A stretch of DNA of 64,000 nucleotides from Actinosynnema sp040640215 (GCF_040640215.1 NZ_JBFABG010000002.1:248001-312000); one strand, 5' to 3'. Shown: positions 15,992 through 24,365, numbered from the stretch's first letter. The notes: generated from the sequence alone by a model not told the origin. Program-made: numbers and translations.

Positions 15992-16330
15992 ATGGCAGAC
16001 GACCCGCTGAGCACCACTTTCGCCGCGCTGGCCGATCCCACCAGGCGCGCCATCCTGGCCCGCCTGGCCGAGGGGGCGGCCACCGTGAAGGAGCTGTCCG
16101 CGCCGTTCGCGATGAGCGGCCCGGCCGTGTCCAAGCACCTGCGGGTGCTGGAACGGGCGGGGCTCGTCACGCGCGGCCGGGACGCCCAGTGGCGTCCCCG
16201 CGCGCTCGACGCGGCTCCGCTGCGCGAAGTGGCCGAGTGGACCGACGGCTTCCGCCGGTTCTGGGACGACAGCCACCGCCGCCTGGACGGGTACCTGGAA
16301 CGGATGAAGGAGCAGGAAGATGACCGCTGA
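15992..16330 (+). CDS. ArsR-family winged-helix regulator
   Basis: A 112-aa ArsR-type regulator. The winged helix runs through the body: TTFAALADPTRRAILARLAEG, TVKELSAPFAMSGPAVSKHL (recognition helix) and VLERAGLVTRGRDAQWRP (wing). No Cys ligands of the arsenic sensors are present; this subgroup, usually paired with an SRPBCC/AHSA1 gene, typically has no metal site. It overlaps the AHSA1 start by 11 bases. The ATG at 15992 is preferred over GTG 15986. Its own operator lies directly upstream, so it most likely represses itself, and perhaps the divergent DoxX gene. Confidence 0.9.
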   Translation: MADDPLSTTFAALADPTRRAILARLAEGAATVKELSAPFAMSGPAVSKHLRVLERAGLVTRGRDAQWRPRALDAAPLREVAEWTDGFRRFWDDSHRRLDGYLERMKEQEDDR

Positions 16331-16801
16331 CCCGGCAACCGCGTGGAGCACCCCGTCGGACCTGGAGGTGGCGGTCACCCGCCGCTTCGACGCGCCCCGG
16401 CGACTGGTGTTCGAGGCGTTCACGTCGCCGGAGCACGTGGTGCACTGGATGCTCGGCCCGGAGGGGTGGACCATGCCGGTGTGCGAGGCCGACCTGAGGT
16501 CGGGAGGGCGTGGCACCGGACGTGGCGACGGGCCGACGGCACCGAGATGTCGATGAGGGGGACGTACCTGTCGGTGACGCCGCACTCGGAGTTCGTGCAG
16601 ACCGAGGAGTGGGGCGACGGGTGGCCGGAGATCGTGAACACGACGAGTTTCGTCGACGAGGGCCGGTGGACGACCGTGGTGCAGACGATGAGGTTCCCGT
16701 CGAAGGAGGCCCGTGACCGGGCGACGGCGACGGGGATGTCGACCGGCGCGGACACCAGCTACGACCGCTTGGTCGGCTACCTGGCCGAACTCGCCCCCTG
16801 A
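16320..16801 (+). pseudogene. SRPBCC/AHSA1-domain protein with frameshift
   Basis: Two frames together encode one START-like (AHSA1/SRPBCC) protein of about 160 aa. The first frame gives LEVAVTRRFDAPRRLVFEAF, then HVVHWMLGPEGWTMPVCEA and loses homology after DLRSGG. The second frame resumes with AWHRTWRRADGTEMSMRG and continues through TSFVDEGRWTTVVQTMRFPS to the end. Inserting one G in the run at about 16502-16507 (gggaggg) would restore the normal sequence. It is therefore either a true one-base deletion or a sequencing error in a G-rich tract. In such ArsR-AHSA1 pairs the partner's ligand is generally unknown. Confidence 0.75.
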
Positions 16802-16859
16802 CCCTTGAGCAGGGCGGGACCCCGGACGACGACACCTTCCGGGGATTCACACCAAGGAC

Positions 16860-17654
16860 TCAGAAGGCGGACTGGACCAGCCCCAGGAGCGCTTCGACCA
16901 AGTGCGGCGCTGCGGCGATCGTGTGCGCCGACGCCGACGAGTGATCGTGCCCGGTGCTGTCGAGCACGATTGCCCCGGCCTCACGAGCGATGAGGACTCC
17001 GGCGGCGACATCGAGCGTCTGATTGGACAGGACTACCGCCCCGTCGATTCGGCCTTCCGCCACCCACACCAGATCGTGAGCAGCCGATCCGAACATGCGG
17101 ACGCGCTCCACATCGGCCGCGAGCGCAGCGGTGACGGCAATACGCAGCCTGTTCTCCACAGCCGCCCGAGGGCCAAGCGCGTAGTCGCCGACGGCGATCA
17201 TCGCCTTGGCGAGATCGACCGTCGGGCTTGCTCGAATCGACTTCCCATTGACAAACGCGCCGCCACCACGAACAGCCGAATAGTGCAGGTCGGACAGCGG
17301 CAGCGAGATTGCCGCGACCAACGCCCGATCTCCGCGCAGAAGAGCGAGGGAAACAGCGGACAGTGGTACTCCGTGCACGAAGTTGGCGGTACCGTCGATC
17401 GGGTCGAGCGCCCAGACGCACTCACTTTCCGCAGCCCGGTCGCTACGGCCCTCCTCTTCTCCGACAAACCCGATCTCGGGCGTCGCCTCAGCCAGATACG
17501 CGCGCACCTCGTGCTCGATCCTGATATCCACATCGGTGCAGGTGTCCCGGTCGGACTTCTCCGTGACCGCCTGCGGACGGGTGTGCTTGATCAGGTCGTT
17601 GCCGATGCGGACAGCTTTCTGCGCGATCTCGGCCAACTGGTCGAGGTGCCGCAT
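16860..17654 (-). CDS. inositol-monophosphatase-family phosphatase, atypical base composition
   Basis: A 264-aa member of the Mg2+-dependent IMPase/FBPase superfamily. The metal site is visible as GFVGEEEGRSD, WALDPIDGTANFVHG and LDVAAGVLIAREAGA; the usual Trp before the last Asp is replaced by Leu. Family members dephosphorylate inositol phosphate, histidinol phosphate, nucleotides such as PAP, or fructose bisphosphate, and the substrate cannot be assigned. The ATG at 17654 is preferred over an upstream GTG because GAAGGAG sits eight bases before it. GC at third positions is visibly lower than in the neighbours, and it has no operon partner, which suggests recent acquisition. Confidence 0.85.
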   Translation of the reverse strand: MRHLDQLAEIAQKAVRIGNDLIKHTRPQAVTEKSDRDTCTDVDIRIEHEVRAYLAEATPEIGFVGEEEGRSDRAAESECVWALDPIDGTANFVHGVPLSAVSLALLRGDRALVAAISLPLSDLHYSAVRGGGAFVNGKSIRASPTVDLAKAMIAVGDYALGPRAAVENRLRIAVTAALAADVERVRMFGSAAHDLVWVAEGRIDGAVVLSNQTLDVAAGVLIAREAGAIVLDSTGHDHSSASAHTIAAAPHLVEALLGLVQSAF

Positions 17655-17789
17655 CAGGCGATCTCCTTCGCTCGGTCCCACGTCGAGTCGAGCACCTGGC
17701 CGAAGGTGTGGAGATGGTGCGCCGCTGGTCGGCTATCCGCATGAGAAGCAATCGTTGCGGATGTCCGGTGACGGACTTCTCAAGATCAC

Positions 17790-17832
17790 GGCGTGGAGGC
17801 GGCATGATCAGGGAATCAGCCGCCTCCACGCC
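17790..17832. terminator. terminator hairpin after fadE25
   Basis: A perfect 14-pair stem (GGCGTGGAGGCGGC and its complement) around a 15-base loop lies 19 bases downstream of the fadE25 stop on the minus strand. The loop can pair further internally. Confidence 0.65.
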
Positions 17833-17850
17833 GGGGTGAAGATCGTCGGT

Positions 17851-19014
17851 CTAGCCCTTGAGCAGGGCTCGCGACATCACGACGCGCTGGATCTGGTTCG
17901 TGCCCTCGTAGATCTGGGTGATCTTCGCGTCGCGCATCATGCGCTCGACCGGGAAGTCGCGGGTGTAGCCGGCACCGCCGAAGAGCTGGACGGCGTCGGT
18001 CGTCACCTCCATCGCGACGTCCGACGCGTAGCACTTGGCCGCCGCCGTGATGAAGCCGATGTTCGGCTCGCCGCGTTCCGCCTTCGCCGCCGCCACGTAG
18101 ACCATGTGGCGGGCCGCCTCGACCTTCATCGCCATGTCGGCCAGCATGAACTGCACGCCCTGGAACTCGGCGACCGCCTTGCCGAACTGCTTGCGGTCCT
18201 TGACGTAGGCGATCGCGGCTTCCAGGGCTCCCTGGGCGATGCCCACCGCCTGCGCGCCGATGGTCGGGCGCGTGTGGTCCAGGGTGCGCAGGGCCGTCTT
18301 GAGGCCGGAGCCCGGCTCGCCGATGATGCGGTCCGCCGGGATCGTGCAGTTCTCGAAGTGGATCTCCCGCGTCGGGGAGCCCTTGATGCCGAGCTTGCGC
18401 TCCTTCGAGCCCACCACGAAGCCCGGGTCGTCCTTGTGCACCACGAACGCCGAGATGCCCTGCGACTTCTTCGGCGCGTCCGGGTCGGACACGGCCATCA
18501 CGGTGTACCAGGTCGACTCGCCCGCGTTGGTGATCCAGGACTTCGTGCCGTTGAGCACCCAGTGGTCGCCGTCGAGCCGCGCGCGCGTGCGCATCGACGC
18601 CGTGTCGGAGCCCGCCTCGCGCTCGGACAGCGCGTAGGACGCCATCGCCTCGCCGGCCGCGATGGAGGGCAGCACCTGCCGCTTCAGCTCGTCCGACGCG
18701 GCCAGCAGGATCGGCATGGTGCCCAGCTTGTTCACGGCCGGGATCAGCGACGAGGACGCGCAGACGCGCGCGACCTCTTCGATCACGATGCAGGTGGCGA
18801 CCGAGTCGGCACCCTGGCCGTCGTACTCCTCGGGCACGTGCACGGCCGCGAAACCGGATTTGACCAGGGCTTTGAGCGCTTCGACCGGGAAGCGCTCCTG
18901 TTCGTCGACCTCGGCCGCGTGCGGCGCGACCTCCTTGTCGGCGAGCGCCCGGACGGCCTCGCGCAGCGCCTCGTGCTCCTCGGCGAGCTGGTAGGTACCG
19001 AAACTCGGGTCCAC
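17851..19014 (-). CDS. fadE25: acyl-CoA dehydrogenase FadE25-like
   Basis: A 387-aa FAD-dependent acyl-CoA dehydrogenase, first step of beta-oxidation. It shows the usual three domains: helical N-terminus (YQLAEEHEALREAVRALADK), beta domain with YALSEREAGSDTASM and WITNAGESTWYTVMAV, and helical C-terminus with ALRTLDHTRPTIGAQAVGIA and GYTRDFPVERMMRDAKI then IYEGTNQIQR, where the Glu of YEGT is the catalytic base. It occupies the fadE25 position relative to purE-purK, as in M. tuberculosis, and short branched or straight acyl-CoAs are the likely substrates. The GTG start has GGGAGGT upstream. Confidence 0.92.
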   Translation of the reverse strand: MDPSFGTYQLAEEHEALREAVRALADKEVAPHAAEVDEQERFPVEALKALVKSGFAAVHVPEEYDGQGADSVATCIVIEEVARVCASSSLIPAVNKLGTMPILLAASDELKRQVLPSIAAGEAMASYALSEREAGSDTASMRTRARLDGDHWVLNGTKSWITNAGESTWYTVMAVSDPDAPKKSQGISAFVVHKDDPGFVVGSKERKLGIKGSPTREIHFENCTIPADRIIGEPGSGLKTALRTLDHTRPTIGAQAVGIAQGALEAAIAYVKDRKQFGKAVAEFQGVQFMLADMAMKVEAARHMVYVAAAKAERGEPNIGFITAAAKCYASDVAMEVTTDAVQLFGGAGYTRDFPVERMMRDAKITQIYEGTNQIQRVVMSRALLKG

Positions 19015-19028
19015 GTTAAGTTACCTCC

Positions 19029-19045
19029 CGGTAGGTCTTCTACCG
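19029..19045. promoter_or_regulatory. inverted repeat upstream of fadE25
   Basis: CGGTAG-N5-CTACCG, a perfect six-base inverted repeat, lies just upstream of the fadE25 ribosome-binding site. It could be an operator for a TetR- or GntR-type lipid regulator, or an RNA hairpin in the leader. The regulator is unknown. Confidence 0.35.
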
Positions 19046-19106
19046 AGATGTTAGCGCGCGTTCACCGGCGGAAGCCCTGTGCCGTGGGCAACAGGGCCCG
19101 AACCGG

Positions 19107-19595
19107 CTACAGCGACGCCCGCAGCGCCGCGTCCTTCTCCAGCACCAGCCGCTCCAGCGACTCCTGGAACGCCGCCATCCGCTCCCGCAGCGCCGGGTCG
19201 GCCGCCGCCAGCACGCGCACCGCGAGCAGGCCCGCGTTGCGCGCGCCGCCGACCGACACGGTCGCCACCGGCACGCCGGCGGGCATCTGCACGATCGACA
19301 GCAGCGAGTCCATGCCGTCCAGGTACTTCAGCGGCACCGGCACGCCGATCACCGGCAGGACGGTCGCCGACGCGACCATGCCGGGCAGGTGGGCCGCGCC
19401 GCCCGCGCCGGCGATGATCACCCGCAGGCCGCGCCCGGCGGCCGACGCGGCGTAGTCGAGCATCCGCTGGGGCGTCCGGTGCGCGGACACCACGCTGACC
19501 TCGAACGACACGTCGAACTCGGCCAGCGCCTCGGTGGCGGCCTTCATCACCGGCCAGTCCGAATCGCTGCCCATGATCACGCCGACTGACGTCAC
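19107..19595 (-). CDS. purE: N5-carboxyaminoimidazole ribonucleotide mutase PurE
   Basis: A 162-aa class I PurE. It converts N5-CAIR to CAIR in purine synthesis. Diagnostic motifs are VGVIMGSDSDWPVMKAA (phosphate binding), EVSVVSAHRTPQRM (catalytic His), IIAGAGGAAHLPGM and GVPVPLKYLDGMDSLLS. The GTG start shares GTGA with the purK stop, so the pair is co-translated in the order purK-purE, the same as in mycobacteria. It ends about 90 bases before the fadE25 start on the same strand. Confidence 0.96.
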   Translation of the reverse strand: MTSVGVIMGSDSDWPVMKAATEALAEFDVSFEVSVVSAHRTPQRMLDYAASAAGRGLRVIIAGAGGAAHLPGMVASATVLPVIGVPVPLKYLDGMDSLLSIVQMPAGVPVATVSVGGARNAGLLAVRVLAAADPALRERMAAFQESLERLVLEKDAALRASL

Positions 19596-20779
19596 TGCTG
19601 TCCTCCGTGGATGTCGTACCCGTCCAGCCACACGCCGTCGGACAGCCAGTGCGCCGCGAGCCGCGCCCGCTCCCGCACCTCGTCCAGCCGCTCCCCGAGC
19701 AGCGTCACGTGGCCGATCTTGCGTCCCGGTCGCTCCGCCTTGCCGTACAGGTGCACGTGCGCGTCGGGGAACCGGGCGAACAGGTGGTGCAGCCGCTCGT
19801 CGGGGCCCATGTCGGGCGGTGCCGCCGCGCCGAGGACGTTCGCCATCACGACGGCGGGCGCGACCAGGTCGGTCGCACCGAGCGGGTAGTCCAGCACGGC
19901 CCGCAGGTGCTGTTCGAACTGGGAGGTGCGCGCGCCCTCGATGGTCCAGTGGCCGGAGTTGTGCGGGCGCATGGCCAGCTCGTTGACCACGAGGCCGTCG
20001 GCGGTCTCGAACAGCTCCACGGCCAGCAGGCCGACCACGTCGAGCTCGGCGGCGATCCTCAGCGCCAGCTCCTGGGCCTCTTCGCCGGAGGTGTCGGGGG
20101 CGGGGGCGAGCACCTCGACGCAGATCCCCTCCTTCTGCACGGTCTGCACCACGGGCCACGCCGCGCCCTGCCCGAACGGCGAGCGCGCCACCAGCGCGGC
20201 CAGCTCGCGGTGCATCGGCACGCACTGCTCGACCATCAGCGGGGTCCCGGCGGCGAGCAGCTCGGGCACCACGCGCTGCGCGCTCTGCGGGGTGTTCAGC
20301 ATCCAGACGCCGCGCCCGTCGTACCCGCCGCGCACCGCCTTCAGCACGCACGGCCACCCGTGCGCCGCGCCGAACTCCAGCACGTCCGCCGTGTCCAGCA
20401 CCTCGCTGAACGGTGGCACCGGCAGCCCCAGCCCGGCCAGCCGGACCCGCATGACCAGCTTGTCCTGGGCGTGCTCCAGCGCCTCCGGACCGGGCTGCAC
20501 CTTCACCCCGTCCGCGACCAGCGCCTTCAGGTGCTCCTGCGGCACGTGCTCGTGGTCGAACGTGAGCACGTCGCACGACTTGGCGAACGCCCGCAGGGCG
20601 TCGAGGTCGGTGTGCTTGCCGTACTCGACGTCCCGCGCGACCAGCGCGGCGGGGTCGGAGTCCGATTCGGCGAGCACCCGCAGCGACTGGCCCAGCGGGA
20701 TGGCGGCCTGGTGGGTCATGCGGGCGAGCTGCCCGCCGCCGATCATGCCGACGATCGGGAGACGAGTTCGGGAGTCCAC
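19592..20779 (-). CDS. purK: N5-carboxyaminoimidazole ribonucleotide synthase PurK
   Basis: A 395-aa ATP-grasp enzyme that carboxylates AIR with bicarbonate and ATP to give N5-CAIR, the substrate of the coupled PurE. It has PIVGMIGGGQLARMTHQAA, the ATP-binding segment HAQDKLVMRVRLAGLGLPVP, KAVRGGYDGRGVW, and ELAMRPHNSGHWTIEGARTS in the metal and substrate site. The GTG start at 20779 has TAGAAT nine bases upstream on its strand. It is separated from the ABC operon by a strong terminator. Confidence 0.96.
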   Translation of the reverse strand: MDSRTRLPIVGMIGGGQLARMTHQAAIPLGQSLRVLAESDSDPAALVARDVEYGKHTDLDALRAFAKSCDVLTFDHEHVPQEHLKALVADGVKVQPGPEALEHAQDKLVMRVRLAGLGLPVPPFSEVLDTADVLEFGAAHGWPCVLKAVRGGYDGRGVWMLNTPQSAQRVVPELLAAGTPLMVEQCVPMHRELAALVARSPFGQGAAWPVVQTVQKEGICVEVLAPAPDTSGEEAQELALRIAAELDVVGLLAVELFETADGLVVNELAMRPHNSGHWTIEGARTSQFEQHLRAVLDYPLGATDLVAPAVVMANVLGAAAPPDMGPDERLHHLFARFPDAHVHLYGKAERPGRKIGHVTLLGERLDEVRERARLAAHWLSDGVWLDGYDIHGGQQ

Positions 20780-20788
20780 GGGAAGCGG

Positions 20789-20794
20789 ATTCTA
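20789..20794 (-). promoter_or_regulatory. -10 box of purK
   Basis: TAGAAT on the minus strand, one base off the TATAAT consensus, ends nine bases before the purK GTG. The transcript would start at or within two bases of the start codon. Confidence 0.45.
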
Positions 20795-20845
20795 CCTGGG
20801 CAAACGGAGGCCGCCGACCACCCCGTCGAACGGGTGCCGCGACGA

Positions 20846-20882
20846 GGAGGTCCCGCGCACCCCCCGAACGCGCGGGACCTCC
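20846..20882. terminator. terminator of the GntR-ABC operon
   Basis: A perfect 13-pair stem (GGAGGTCCCGCGC and its complement) with an 11-base loop lies 35 bases downstream of the permease stop and before the purK promoter. Confidence 0.7.
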
Positions 20883-20916
20883 CCCAGCGGGGCCGTTCGC
20901 GGTGCGACGGACCGGG

Positions 20917-21924
20917 TCAGAGCCGGTGCGACCGGCGGACCAGGCGGAAGGCCAGGGCCAGCAACCCGGCCGCGAGCACCGCGAAGACCGCGAACTCGAA
21001 GAGCTGGAACGGCACCAGGCGGTCGATCGGGTGGTGGTCGGCGAAGAACGAGACCACCCCGCTCTCCCGGAGGCACTGGTTGAAGTCGGTCTCGTAGCAG
21101 GAGCGCGAGAGCTCCACCTCGTTGCCGCTGCCGTCCAGGTACCCGCTGCCGACCGGCATGCTGTCGTCCATCTTCGCGTACAGCACGTCGAACTCCGCGC
21201 GACCTTGATCGTCGATCGGCGTGACCAGGCGCTCCGGTGTCCAGAAGCGCGGTCGCCACACCACCGCGACCAGCAGGCGGACCAGGAGGAAGAGCCCGAG
21301 CGCGATGCCCATCGAGACGACCGTCCGCCGGGTGAGGGCGCTCACCACCAGGCCCAGCGCGAACCCGAACGCCGCGAACCCGACCTGCACCAGCGGGTCG
21401 CTCTCGTAGGAGTCCAGCAGGAACGGCGGGAACGGCAGGTGCCCGGTGACCGTGCCCCGGGTGCCGACGTGGGTGTTCACCGCCGTCAGCAGGTGCTGCA
21501 CCGCCGCGCCGGACACGGCCGTCAGACCGATCGCCGACACCCCGAGCAGCACCACCTTGCCGAGCAGCCAGCGGGCCGGCGAGAGGTCCTGGCCCCAGGC
21601 GACGAAGTGCGTCTTCTGCTCGTACTCGCTCGCCAGCAGCGGTGCCGCCCAGAACACCGCGACGAGCGCGCCGAACGCCATCGGGAACATCGTGAGCAAC
21701 TGGCCCGCGACGCGGGGCTGGAGGTGCGCGGTCAGGAACTCGGCCGCGGAGTTGCCGGGGGAACCGACGGCCCAGGCCACGGCGACGGCGGTCAGCGAAC
21801 CCAGCGCGGCCAGGCCGACGCCGATGACGATCAGCAGCCGGTGCTGCCGCCAGGTCAGCCACGCGAGGTCGCCCCAGCCGACCTTCGTCCGGGACCGAAC
21901 CGGGGTGGACGTGGTGGCGGTCAT
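20917..21924 (-). CDS. ABC transporter permease
   Basis: A 335-aa ABC-2-like membrane protein. About six TM helices are visible: residues near 33-55, 82-105, 125-150, 180-205, 210-230 and 305-325. The loop between the fifth and sixth helices is long, hydrophilic and holds two Cys residues (SCYETDFNQC), probably outside the cell. It shares ATGA with the ATPase gene upstream and is the third gene of a GntR-ATPase-permease operon. Operons of this layout in Gram-positives often respond to cell-envelope antibiotics, but the substrate here is not readable. Confidence 0.85.
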   Translation of the reverse strand: MTATTSTPVRSRTKVGWGDLAWLTWRQHRLLIVIGVGLAALGSLTAVAVAWAVGSPGNSAAEFLTAHLQPRVAGQLLTMFPMAFGALVAVFWAAPLLASEYEQKTHFVAWGQDLSPARWLLGKVVLLGVSAIGLTAVSGAAVQHLLTAVNTHVGTRGTVTGHLPFPPFLLDSYESDPLVQVGFAAFGFALGLVVSALTRRTVVSMGIALGLFLLVRLLVAVVWRPRFWTPERLVTPIDDQGRAEFDVLYAKMDDSMPVGSGYLDGSGNEVELSRSCYETDFNQCLRESGVVSFFADHHPIDRLVPFQLFEFAVFAVLAAGLLALAFRLVRRSHRL

Positions 21925-22796
21925 GCGCCGACTTCCTTCCTGGTCACCGCGAGCTGCGCGAGCACGTACTCCTCCAACCCCACCGGCCGCCGCACCCACG
22001 GCTCCGCGACCACCGGCCGGGGCTGTCCCCCGGGCAGCTCGACCAGGAACGTCGACTGCGCGCCGTGGTGCCGGGCCTGCACGACCACGCCGGGCACGGG
22101 CGGTGCCTCCGAGGCCGGGCCGACGAACGTCGCGTGCCGGGCGAGCAGGTCGTCCACGTCGCCGCCGGCCAGCAGCCGGCCGTGCGCGAGCAGCAGCAGG
22201 TAGTCCGCGACGCCGCTGAGTTCGGCCACCACGTGGGTGGACAGCAGGACCGTCATGCCGGTCCGCTCGACCTCGGCGAGCAGCTCGGTGGTCACCTCGC
22301 GGCGGGCCAGCGGGTCGAGGTTGGCCAGCGGCTCGTCCAGCAGCAGCACGGTCGGCCGGGCCCCGAGGGCCAGCGCGAACGCCACCTGCGCCTGCTGGCC
22401 GCCGGAGAGCTTGCCGCACGCCCGGTCCAGCGGGATCTCGAACCGCTCCAGCCAGTCCGTCGCGCGGGCCTGGTCCCACACCACGTTGAGGTGCGCGCCC
22501 AGGCCCAGCATCTCGGCGGCGGTGAAGTGCCGGTAGACGGGCTTGTCCTGCGACACGAGCGACACCCGGCCCGCCGTGCGCACCGACCCCTCGTCGGCAC
22601 CGAGCAGGCCCGCGAGCACGCTCATCAACGTCGACTTGCCCGCGCCGTTCGCGCCGACCAGCGCGGCCACCCGGCCCGCCGGCAGCTCGAACGAGCACCC
22701 GCGCAACGCCCACTTGGCGCGGTAGCGCTTGCCCAGCGACTCGGCCCGGACCGCCAGTGCGGTCCGGTCGGCGGACTCCGCCACGGTAGAGGTCAT
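21921..22796 (-). CDS. ABC transporter ATP-binding protein
   Basis: A 291-aa ABC ATPase. Walker A is VGANGAGKSTLMS, the signature is KLSGGQQAQVAFAL, Walker B is TVLLLDEPLANLD, and the H-loop follows in LLSTHVVAEL. The C-terminal 70 residues beyond the H-loop are specific to this subfamily and may regulate assembly. Start and stop overlap by four bases with the GntR gene and the permease gene respectively, so the three are one transcription and translation unit. Confidence 0.92.
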   Translation of the reverse strand: MTSTVAESADRTALAVRAESLGKRYRAKWALRGCSFELPAGRVAALVGANGAGKSTLMSVLAGLLGADEGSVRTAGRVSLVSQDKPVYRHFTAAEMLGLGAHLNVVWDQARATDWLERFEIPLDRACGKLSGGQQAQVAFALALGARPTVLLLDEPLANLDPLARREVTTELLAEVERTGMTVLLSTHVVAELSGVADYLLLLAHGRLLAGGDVDDLLARHATFVGPASEAPPVPGVVVQARHHGAQSTFLVELPGGQPRPVVAEPWVRRPVGLEEYVLAQLAVTRKEVGA

Positions 22797-23194
22797 CGGA
22801 CCGCCACCTCTTCCCCCTCGGTCTCGCCGGCGGCCAGCACGGACCGCACCAGCGCGTCGATGTCCTCTTCTTCCAACCCGGCCGCGCGGGCCTCGCGCAC
22901 CCAGGCGGCGAGGCCCGCGCGCAGCGCGTCCATCACCCCCGGGTCGGTCGAGCCCAGGCCGGCCTTCACGAACGTGCCCGAGCCCTGGCGTGCTTCGACC
23001 AGGCCGGACATCTCCAGCTCGCGGTACGCCTTGAGCACGGTGTTCGCGTTGACACCGCTGCTCGCCACCACGTCGCGGACGGTCGGCAGCCGGTCACCCG
23101 GCCCCACCCACCCGAGCCTCAGCGCCTCCCGCACCTGGCGGACGAGCTGCAAGTACGCCGGGAGGCCGCTGGACCGGTCGATGCGGAACTCCAC
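22793..23194 (-). CDS. GntR-family regulator, YtrA subfamily
   Basis: A 133-aa regulator with a single winged helix (about residues 10-75): SGLPAYLQLVRQVREALRLG, GDRLPTVRDVVASSGVNANT and LVEARQGSGTFV. The short helical C-terminus without a large effector domain is typical of YtrA members, which repress their own ABC operon until a wall-active compound is present. It is the first gene of the operon and overlaps the ATPase gene by four bases. The GTG start follows GGAGG. A weak inverted repeat TTCTA-N14-TAGAA lies 18-41 bases upstream and could be its operator. Confidence 0.9.
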   Translation of the reverse strand: MEFRIDRSSGLPAYLQLVRQVREALRLGWVGPGDRLPTVRDVVASSGVNANTVLKAYRELEMSGLVEARQGSGTFVKAGLGSTDPGVMDALRAGLAAWVREARAAGLEEEDIDALVRSVLAAGETEGEEVAVR

Positions 23195-23211
23195 CTACCG
23201 CCTCCAGATTG

Positions 23212-23235
23212 TTCTACTCAACTAAGACACTAGAA
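23212..23235. promoter_or_regulatory. possible GntR operator
   Basis: TTCTA-N14-TAGAA lies in an unusually AT-rich patch upstream of the GntR start, where its promoter must be. The arms are short, so chance is not excluded. Confidence 0.3.
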
Positions 23236-23474
23236 GAGCAGAACACGCCAAAGGCTGTCAAGCGTGGTCGACCGGGTGATCGCGGAGGTGCCCGACTGAG
23301 TGGTCGTGGAGGTGCCCGTCCGGGGCGTTCGCGGCGCGCGAGGAGGCGGTGCCACGTCCTCGCCGCGCCGCTGACCCCGCAGCGATTTACCGCTGACGAG
23401 ACGAGGCCCGCGACGTGAGGGGATACGTCGCGGGCCTCAAGGTGGGCAGCGCCGGGGGACGCTGGACAGGGGGA

Positions 23475-24365
23475 TCAGCGCCCTGACCCGGTTACCAGTT
23501 CGGCGGCCTGTTCATAAGTGGCCGGCAGCTCCTCCACCCAAACCTCGGCCGGTCCCGTCGGAGCCACGTGGGGGTCCACGGCCAGCCGGTCGGCCGTCAA
23601 CAACCGGAGGTTCCCGACCGTCCGGTGCAGTCGTTCGTCCTTCTTCACCAGCACCGCGGCCAGCGACGGCCCGATGGACGCGATCGTCTGGCCCGCGTCG
23701 AACACCTCGCGCAACGCGTCCGCCAGCAGCGTCATCGCCACCACGCGCGACCACCCGGACGTGCGGTCCAGGTCCAGCGCCACCAGCACCAGCAGGTAGT
23801 CCTGGCGGCCGGCGGTGCGCGCCTCGGCGTACACCTCGCGGAGCCTCGCCCGCAGGTACGCGCCGGTCGCCAGGCCGGTCAGCGGGTTGTCCACCGAAGT
23901 GCTCGCCGCCTGCCGGCTCAGCACGTCACCCCAGCCCAGCGCGGTCGCGCGGAGCATCGGGGACGGGACGGCGTCGACGTTCGGCGACACGATGCCGGCG
24001 GAATCCGCCGAGCCCTCGACGACCGCGTGCAACGCGGCCAGGTCGACCAGGGTCTCCGCGAGACTCGCACCGCCCTCGGCCCGCGCGCCGCCCAGCCGGT
24101 GCAGCGCGGGGCCCGGGTCGGCCGTGCCGACCACGGCCGCGCAGACCTGGTCGACCTCGTCCAACGGCCAGTCGGCCGGGTAGGACCACCCGGCCGCCAG
24201 GGACGCCGTCCGCCACCTCCACCTCAGCGCCCGTGCCTCGTCCGCGCCGGCCCGGCGCGTCGTCGTCGGCTCGCCGACCTCGCCGGCGGCTGCTTCCCGC
24301 ACACCCACCCGGATGCCTCCTCGACCTGGGGATTCGAATACGGGACGTCGCGGGGGCTGATCCAT
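23475..24365 (-). CDS. degenerate GGDEF-like protein divergent from the sigma factor
   Basis: A 296-aa soluble protein. Residues about 155-260 begin DNPLTGLATGAYLRARLRE, the DxLTGL entry of GGDEF domains, and continue with DYLLVLVALDLDR and LLADALREVFDAGQ in the expected fold order. The GGDEF active-site signature itself is absent (the corresponding turn reads IASIGPSLAAVL), so it should not make cyclic di-GMP. The N-terminal half is Arg/Ala-rich with no known domain. It is transcribed away from the membrane sigma factor gene and could regulate or sense with it, which is only a positional guess. Confidence 0.6.
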   Translation of the reverse strand: MDQPPRRPVFESPGRGGIRVGVREAAAGEVGEPTTTRRAGADEARALRWRWRTASLAAGWSYPADWPLDEVDQVCAAVVGTADPGPALHRLGGARAEGGASLAETLVDLAALHAVVEGSADSAGIVSPNVDAVPSPMLRATALGWGDVLSRQAASTSVDNPLTGLATGAYLRARLREVYAEARTAGRQDYLLVLVALDLDRTSGWSRVVAMTLLADALREVFDAGQTIASIGPSLAAVLVKKDERLHRTVGNLRLLTADRLAVDPHVAPTGPAEVWVEELPATYEQAAELVTGSGR

